DNA of 7,877 bases from contig CAIYWO010000381.1 in NCBI GenBank assembly GCA_903929925.1, positions 1 through 7,877 of the forward strand, written 5' to 3'. Under the pieces are notes generated by a model that saw only the letters and a list, made by a program, of their open reading frames with translations, did not search any database and had not been told where the DNA came from. Source of the DNA: an uncultured beta proteobacterium. Lineage in GTDB: Bacteria > Pseudomonadota > Gammaproteobacteria > Burkholderiales > Burkholderiaceae_B. Positions 6,071-7,877 of this stretch are shown in pieces. The translations under genes and the position numbers were made by a program. The first letter of the stretch is position 1; each line of letters starts with the position of its first letter.

Positions 6071-7039
6071 ATGACGGGACTTTCTAATTGGCTTAAGGTT
6101 GGTTTATGCGCTGTGGCGCTGATTACGAGTTCTTATGCCCAAGCCAGTTACCCAGATAAGCCTATCCGCATCATCGTCACCTTTGTCGCGGGCGGGGGTG
6201 CGGACGTTTTGGCACGATATATGGCTAAAGAAATGGCCGAAGTATTGGGCCAACCGGTCGTCGTTGAAAATCGTACCGGAGCGGGCGGACTGATTGGGGT
6301 CGAGGCAGGGCTAGCGGCAGCGCCAGACGGCTACACACTGACCTTGATCTCATCTAGTTACACCGTCAATCCCAGTCTTTACAAGCTTAAGTTTGATCCG
6401 CTTCAAGACATCACTCCCATCGTGCGCGTGAGCGCGGGTCCGATGTTGGCTGTGACCTCACCAAAGAGTGGTATCAAGACTGTTGCAGAGCTGATCGCCG
6501 CTGCGAAAAAATCTCCTGGAGCAATCAATTTTGCATCCTCTGGGCAGGGCAGCGTCATTCACTTAGCCAACGAGCTCTTTAACCAGCGTGCCGATATTAA
6601 GATGACCCACATTCCTTACAAGGGTGGTGGGAATGCCTTAGTAGATTTGATGGCCAATCAGGTTGATCTTTATTTTGCAGCAACAGCCAGTGCGCTACCC
6701 CATGTCCGTGCGGGGAAAATAAATGCAGTCGCTGTCACGACACCCAACCGGATACAGGCATTGCCGAATGTGCCAACAATCGCCGAAAGTGGATTTCCTG
6801 GCTACGAAGCAACACTTTGGTACGGTTTAATCGGACCTAAGGGTATGCCTGACGATATTGTTCAGAAGTTAAACGTTGTTGTGAACGACATCTTAAAGAA
6901 ACCGGCCGCGCGTGAAAAAATTCAAGCAGATGGTGCCGAGCCAGCAGGTGGTTCCTCTGTTGAGTTTCGTGACACGATCGGACGCGAGATTCAAATTTGG
7001 GGCAAGGTTGTAAGGGATATAGGGATACAGCCGCAATAG
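6071..7039 (+). CDS. Bug/TctC-family periplasmic solute-binding protein
   Basis: 322 residues, the normal length for the family that captures carboxylates and related small solutes for tripartite tricarboxylate transporters; many members are orphans without transporter genes. A signal peptide covers residues 1 to about 25 (YAQA then SYPDKP). Family marks in order: YPDKPIRIIV (27-36), AGGGADVLAR (40-49), VENRTGAGGLIG (65-76), APDGYTL (84-90), IPYKGGGNALVDLMANQVD (181-199) and LPNVPTIAESGFPGYE (231-246). The ATG at 6071 has only a weak GA-rich sequence before it, but gives a complete signal peptide. No TctA/TctB membrane genes are visible. Being downstream of the EF-hand gene and divergent from a sugar-acid dehydratase suggests, without proof, a hydroxy- or sugar-acid ligand. 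This family is greatly expanded in Burkholderiales. Confidence 0.95.
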   Translation: MTGLSNWLKVGLCAVALITSSYAQASYPDKPIRIIVTFVAGGGADVLARYMAKEMAEVLGQPVVVENRTGAGGLIGVEAGLAAAPDGYTLTLISSSYTVNPSLYKLKFDPLQDITPIVRVSAGPMLAVTSPKSGIKTVAELIAAAKKSPGAINFASSGQGSVIHLANELFNQRADIKMTHIPYKGGGNALVDLMANQVDLYFAATASALPHVRAGKINAVAVTTPNRIQALPNVPTIAESGFPGYEATLWYGLIGPKGMPDDIVQKLNVVVNDILKKPAAREKIQADGAEPAGGSSVEFRDTIGREIQIWGKVVRDIGIQPQ

Positions 7040-7054
7040 CCTGAAATCCTGTTC

Positions 7055-7060
7055 TATACT
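7055..7060 (+). promoter_or_regulatory. Candidate -10 element placing transcription start at or next to the cruR ATG
   Basis: TATACT (five of six to TATAAT) ends 6 bases before the A of the ATG at 7067, the normal distance to a transcription start. No convincing -35 box or TG extension is seen, so the call is tentative. Confidence 0.35.
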
Positions 7061-7066
7061 TTGTTT

Positions 7067-7462
7067 ATGATTTTTGTACAGCTTGCGCGTAAACGTCTAT
7101 TGAGCAGCATCGCCGCATTGGTGATGCTGTTTAACCTTTGTGCTCCAGCTCTGAGCCATGTGGTGTTGCCTGCATCGTCTGGCCAAGATTTCTTGGTAGA
7201 AGTCTGTTCGACGACAGGTACTAAATTCATTAAGCTTGATACCGCCGACTTAGACACCACGAGTCATTCAAGTAACCGGTATTTGTCAGATTGCGCCTAC
7301 TGCGCGCTGAATCTTCACTCCGCCGATCGGCCGCCTGAGCATATGTTGCGTATGCTGGCATCTTCGGCCACACTGCTTTTGTCTCATCCAGAATCCACGT
7401 TGCCAAATACGCAGGCGCGCTGGATTGTCAGTGCGCCACGCGCGCCACCCGTCTCTCTCTAA
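7067..7462 (+). CDS. cruR: DUF2946 protein, CruR-type copper-responsive upstream regulator
   Basis: 131 residues from ATG 7067 (a TTG two codons upstream, at 7061, is possible). The N-terminus is a signal-like hydrophobic segment (about 11-30; LLSSIAALVMLFNLCAPALS). DUF2946 marks follow: EVCSTTGTKF (Cys47), the CXXC motif Cys76-Ala-Tyr-Cys79, and the C-terminal RAPP (125-128), three residues from the end. In Bordetella pertussis a protein of this family heads a copper-repressed operon and acts as a regulatory upstream ORF: without copper, ribosomes arrest at RAPP and the downstream genes are transcribed; copper bound by the nascent CXXC relieves the arrest and Rho terminates transcription. 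Both motifs and the position directly before a copper-chaperone-type gene are present here, so the same role is inferred. It lies 27 bases after the Bug gene but probably has its own promoter. No clear Shine-Dalgarno precedes either start. Confidence 0.85.
   Translation: MIFVQLARKRLLSSIAALVMLFNLCAPALSHVVLPASSGQDFLVEVCSTTGTKFIKLDTADLDTTSHSSNRYLSDCAYCALNLHSADRPPEHMLRMLASSATLLLSHPESTLPNTQARWIVSAPRAPPVSL
7439..7450 (+). promoter_or_regulatory. RAPP translation-arrest motif
   Basis: CGC GCG CCA CCC encodes Arg-Ala-Pro-Pro, three codons (Val-Ser-Leu) before the stop at 7460-7462. This is the conserved arrest sequence of CruR. A ribosome stalled here would shield the start of the intercistronic RNA. 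Confidence 0.7.
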
Positions 7463-7547
7463 GCCCTCATACGTTGCCGCTTTAGCGGTCTGAACTCGCA
7501 CGCCTCCTTACTAAGGAGCGGTGCGATGAGCTTGATTGGAGAGAGTC
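7463..7547 (+). promoter_or_regulatory. Intercistronic leader with two hairpins, probable site of copper-dependent termination
   Basis: The 85 bases between cruR and the chaperone gene hold a small hairpin, CCGC-TTTA-GCGG (7477-7488), and a larger one (7496-7526). In the larger, TCGCAC pairs with GTGCGA (7496-7501 with 7521-7526), a 2x2 mismatch follows, then CTCCTT pairs with AAGGAG (7504-7509 with 7513-7518) around loop ACT. No T-run follows either, so they are not intrinsic terminators, which fits Rho-dependent control. The inner stem hides an AAGGAG. The chaperone's own GGAG (7538-7541) lies outside the hairpin. Confidence 0.55.
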
Positions 7548-7654
7548 ATGCGTCTACGACGTTGGATTGTTTCGCTGGGGTGTCTATTGTCCTTCTTTGT
7601 CTTTCTGGGTCCTGTCTCTGCCCACGGAAACAAAGTAGGTGCTCTTGTGATTGA
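7526..7654 (+). CDS. Possible 42-codon Cys-rich overlapping reading frame
   Basis: ATG 7526 lies 7 bases after AAGGAG (7513-7518), better placed than most start sites in this window. The frame runs 42 codons and overlaps the chaperone gene in another frame. The product would have six cysteines (15, 25, 30, 32, 39, 41), with CLC and CSC near the end and a hydrophobic middle. Its ribosome site and the A of its ATG are both in the hairpin. Most of its sequence is dictated by the overlapping chaperone signal peptide, so it may be chance. If translated it would compete with, or couple to, the chaperone start at 7548. Confidence 0.2.
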   Translation: MSLIGESHASTTLDCFAGVSIVLLCLSGSCLCPRKQSRCSCD

Positions 7655-7877
7655 CCACCCCTATGCCGTTGAAAATCCTGAGAAGCCTGGTGAATATGCC
7701 GTGTATTTCAAGGAGTTGAAAAACACTGGCACGACACCGGATTTGTTGCAGCGTGCTGAAACGGCTGTTGCAACCGAGTCTGTGTTTAGAACGGAAACGC
7801 ACTCAGTCGACCACGAAATTACCTGGGTCGAAGTGAAGTCGATTCAGATTGCTCCCGGGCAGTCGATTCTATTTAGG
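7548..7877 (+). CDS. PCu(A)C-family periplasmic copper chaperone, N-terminal part (3' end outside window)
   Basis: 110 residues are seen before the window ends. Residues 1-25 are a signal peptide (arginine-rich start, hydrophobic core, GPVSA), then a mature N-terminal HG. VGALVIDHPYAVENP (30-44) matches the first strand of PCu(A)C proteins (usually ...IxHPWARAT), and EYAVYFKELKNTGTTPDLLQRA (49-70) the following strands. PCu(A)C proteins hold Cu(I) in the periplasm with an H-x10-M-x~21-H-x-M site and pass it to cytochrome oxidase and other cuproproteins. In my alignment the first His and Met are replaced by Thr82 and Trp93; the second His-x-Met would lie beyond the window. His85 and His89 are nearby. 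The start is ATG 7548 with GGAG at 7538-7541, 6 bases before it. It follows cruR as a likely copper-controlled operon member. A related copper-binding beta-sandwich family is the main alternative. Confidence 0.72.
   Translation, partial: MRLRRWIVSLGCLLSFFVFLGPVSAHGNKVGALVIDHPYAVENPEKPGEYAVYFKELKNTGTTPDLLQRAETAVATESVFRTETHSVDHEITWVEVKSIQIAPGQSILFR

Overview
The window looks like a chromosomal stretch from a betaproteobacterium, most likely Burkholderiales. The evidence is a Bug/TctC-type solute-binding protein, a pimeloyl-type acyl-CoA dehydrogenase followed by an ADP-forming acyl-CoA ligase, and a DUF2946 protein heading a copper-type operon. I see no tRNA, rRNA, IS element, CRISPR array or phage gene, and no gene-free stretch longer than about 300 bases.

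Layout. (1) Bases 1-2602 (+) hold the 3' end of an acyl-CoA dehydrogenase gene, overlapping by 8 bases a 693-residue ADP(NDP)-forming acyl-CoA synthetase. The pair probably activates and oxidises a medium- or dicarboxylic acyl substrate. (2) Bases 2690-4346 (+) hold three closely spaced cell-envelope genes: a membrane-anchored PH-SHOCT protein, a 110-residue secreted protein made of Cys-rich repeats, and a 184-residue exported protein of unknown function. They end at a large nested hairpin terminator (4342-4416). (3) Bases 4429-5592 (-) hold an enolase-superfamily sugar-acid dehydratase of the galactonate/mannonate dehydratase type. (4) Divergent from it, bases 5775-7039 (+) hold a small exported EF-hand protein and, 17 bases on, a Bug-type periplasmic binding protein. 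(5) Bases 7067-7877 (+) hold a DUF2946 protein with the CXXC and C-terminal RAPP motifs of CruR, the copper-responsive upstream regulator known from Bordetella pertussis. It is followed by a hairpin-rich spacer and the start of a PCu(A)C-type periplasmic copper-chaperone gene cut by the window edge.

The most interesting part is the right end. The DUF2946 gene is probably a regulatory upstream ORF rather than an ordinary envelope protein gene. Copper sensed by its nascent CXXC would relieve a ribosome arrest at RAPP and allow Rho to terminate transcription before the chaperone gene. Here a possible leaderless start, a hairpin that hides a perfect Shine-Dalgarno, an overlapping 42-codon Cys-rich reading frame, and an apparent loss of the first two copper ligands in the chaperone all sit on the same operon. 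The three-gene envelope cassette in region 2 is the other candidate for something undescribed.
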